From CBDCYS01 sp965226245 (lineage in GTDB: Bacteria; Acidobacteriota; Terriglobia; Bryobacterales; UBA6623), in the NCBI GenBank assembly GCA_965226245.1, contig CBDDCL010000015.1, positions 3,782,001 through 3,846,000 of the forward strand: a stretch of DNA of 64,000 nt. Direction: 5' to 3'. A program made the position numbers and the translations under genes. Each line of letters starts with the position of its first letter. The stretch's first letter is position 1. Positions 62,799 to 64,000 of the stretch are shown here, piece after piece. The notes beneath the pieces were generated by a model. The model saw only the letters and a list, made by a program, of their open reading frames with translations. It was not told the DNA's origin and searched no databases.

Positions 62799-62927
62799 GG
62801 CGAAAAAGGGGGACTGCCACCAATTTCCGCTTCTCCAATCCATCTTAAAATCAGCCCTTCGTCGAAAGGAAATTGGCTGGCTGTCCCCTTTTTTCGCGTC
62901 CTCGGACTTCCGCCACGGGCTGCTAGC
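62799..62927. repeat. Long hairpin element (CTAGCAGCCCGTGG family), copy F
   Basis: GGCGAAAAAGGGGGACTGCC is mirrored by GGCTGTCCCCTTTTTTCGCG, ending CCACGGGCTGCTAG. The core class equals copy D (CAATTTCCGCTTCTCC / GAAAGGAAATTGG). One outer end is missing. It lies between two divergent propeller genes. Confidence 0.9.
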
Positions 62928-63023
62928 TAGACGCGCCGTGCAACGAGCAGGTTGTCGCCAAACGTCTCGGCCCGACTCGCCATCTTAGCTAAGAATACAT
63001 CGCGCTGTATAGAATGTATCCAT

Positions 63024-63068
63024 TGGAGCCGTTTCTCGTGGAGCCGTTTCTCGTGGAGCCGTTTCTCG
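63024..63068. repeat. Three perfect 15-bp tandem repeats
   Basis: TGGAGCCGTTTCTCG occurs three times without gaps, 20 bp ahead of the propeller gene start. It lies where a promoter or leader would be and could vary in copy number. Confidence 0.92.
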
Positions 63069-63088
63069 GCGGCAGAGGTGTTTTGGGA

Positions 63089-64000
63089 ATGCGAATCTTA
63101 TCGACTGTGATCGTAGTCATCGTTGGCTGCGCGACGGCCTGGGGCGCGGACTGGCTGACCGACGGCGGCAACTCGAAGCGAACCGCCTGGCAGCAAGACG
63201 AAACCATCCTGACGAAGGCCAACATCAGCGAGATGAAGCTGCTGTGGAAGATGAAGCTCGACAACGAGCCGCGGCAAATGCACTCGCTGTTCCCGCCTCT
63301 GATCGCCGGCCGCGTGGTTACGGCGAGCGGCCCCAAGGAAATTGCCGTCGTCGCCGGTGTGTCGGACAACCTTTTCGCGATCGACGTCGAGAAGGGCGAG
63401 CTGCTTTGGACGAGGCATTTTGAAAGCAACTGGAAGCCCACGCCTGGCGGGCAGGACGACGACTTGCTTTGCCCCGGCGGATTGACAGCTACGCCGGTCA
63501 TCGGGCCGGCCGGCACGCCGGGCAAGTATACGGTCTACATCCTCTCCTGGGACGGCAGGCTGCGGCGGTTGAACGTGGCCGATGGTGAAGACATCGCGCC
63601 GCCGGCGAAGTTCATACCGCCGAATGGAAAACCCTACGCCCTCAGCCTGGCCGGCAACGTGATCTACACGCACACCGCGCAGCGCTGCGGCGGCAATCCG
63701 AACATGGTCTATTCCTACGACTTGGAAAGCGACAGGGTCGGCTCCTGGGGACCGGCGGGCGGCGGCATGTGGGGACGAACCGGCCCCGCAATCAGCTCAA
63801 ACGGCACCTTGTACACGGGAACGGGCGACGGAATTTGGGACCCGGAAAACGCGGTCTACGGCAACGGCATCATCGGCGTGCGACTCAATCCCGAGACGAA
63901 GGCCATGGAATTGGTGGACTACTACGGCCCCTCCAACGCGGTGTGGCTGTTCAAGCGCGACCTCGACATGCAGGTCACGCCGGCGATCTTCGACTACAAA
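63089..64000 (+). CDS. Exported PQQ-binding-like beta-propeller protein (partial)
   Basis: This frame has 304 codons from ATG 63089 and runs off the right edge. The signal peptide (RILSTVIVVIVGCATAWGA) is followed by DWLTDGGNSKRTAWQQDE and LLWKMKLDNEPRQMHSLFPP, close to the matching part of the protein at 61115. Propeller blades are seen in LFAIDVEKGELLWTRHFESN, YILSWDGRLRRLNVADGEDI and GRTGPAISSNGTLYTGTGDG. It is likely a paralogue of the 61115 protein. It has no stop before the window end. Confidence 0.85.
   Translation, partial: MRILSTVIVVIVGCATAWGADWLTDGGNSKRTAWQQDETILTKANISEMKLLWKMKLDNEPRQMHSLFPPLIAGRVVTASGPKEIAVVAGVSDNLFAIDVEKGELLWTRHFESNWKPTPGGQDDDLLCPGGLTATPVIGPAGTPGKYTVYILSWDGRLRRLNVADGEDIAPPAKFIPPNGKPYALSLAGNVIYTHTAQRCGGNPNMVYSYDLESDRVGSWGPAGGGMWGRTGPAISSNGTLYTGTGDGIWDPENAVYGNGIIGVRLNPETKAMELVDYYGPSNAVWLFKRDLDMQVTPAIFDYK

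Noticed and set aside
63024..63068. CRISPR-like repeat
   Set aside because: The three units are directly adjacent without spacers, so this is a simple tandem repeat. No cas genes are present.
1..64000. tRNA, rRNA or known riboswitches
   Set aside because: I found no cloverleaf with a T-loop GTTCRA motif in a credible setting and no rRNA-like stretch; a dedicated search could still find one.

Overview
The window looks like a chromosome segment of a high-GC Acidobacteriota member, most likely of the Bryobacterales (Solibacter-like). The evidence is a TIGR03437-type C-terminal domain typical of Solibacter relatives, Ser/Thr kinases fused to WD40/TolB-like propellers, GntP, NIPSNAP, sulfatase, Gfo/Idh/MocA and PQQ-propeller genes, and many repeat-filled intergenic regions. 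Taxonomy is inferred from gene content only.

Layout. 1-2.0 kb: the edge of a zinc-ribbon membrane protein gene and an IS481-like element. 2.1-8.9 kb (minus strand): a large radical SAM protein with the cysteine layout of tetraether/membrane-spanning lipid synthases, ribosomal protein L28, a YfhO-like membrane protein and a MATE exporter. 9.6-12.4 kb: a nucleoside-salvage pair (pyrimidine-nucleoside phosphorylase and NupC). 13.2-15.8 kb: an accessory patch with a HEPN-like protein and a truncated membrane gene next to an IS1595 copy. 15.8-20.2 kb: a UbiD-type decarboxylase and a kinase-propeller protein. 21.5-25.2 kb: three TadE/G-like genes, a decayed homing-endonuclease-repeat gene and a one-TM orphan. 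25.2-27.5 kb: a class V aminotransferase and an M48 protease. 28.2-30.8 kb: a DarT/DarG toxin-antitoxin pair between 146-bp direct repeats, set in a relic RHH/toxin locus. 30.9-35.9 kb: a GntP permease, a lipoprotein sulfatase and a second kinase. 36-41.3 kb: two genes each split by an IS1595 insertion. 41.5-48.2 kb: queC, a TPR protein, a small YHS-like protein, a GT87-like protein and RNase R. 48.5-51.4 kb: an Nramp-like transporter, a NIPSNAP protein and a small orphan. 51.6-53.4 kb: the fourth IS1595 copy followed by a scrambled stretch that is probably an assembly artefact. 53.5-55.4 kb: flbD-motA-motB. 55.5-58.4 kb: ispG and purA. 58.8-64 kb: a Tat-exported oxidoreductase, a cytochrome c/HhH protein and two related PQQ-propeller genes, the last running off the window.

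The region is heavily shaped by mobile DNA. There are four almost identical 1027-bp IS1595-family copies, one IS481-like element, two internally deleted IS1380-like elements with 5-bp target duplications, and several families of long-palindrome repeats. The most notable repeat family is a hairpin element of about 155 bp whose core sequence differs between copies while its two arms still match each other. The best leads are the Tes/Mss-like radical SAM protein, the DarTG module with its repeats and shared promoter, the co-varying hairpin family, and the HEPN-like orphan.
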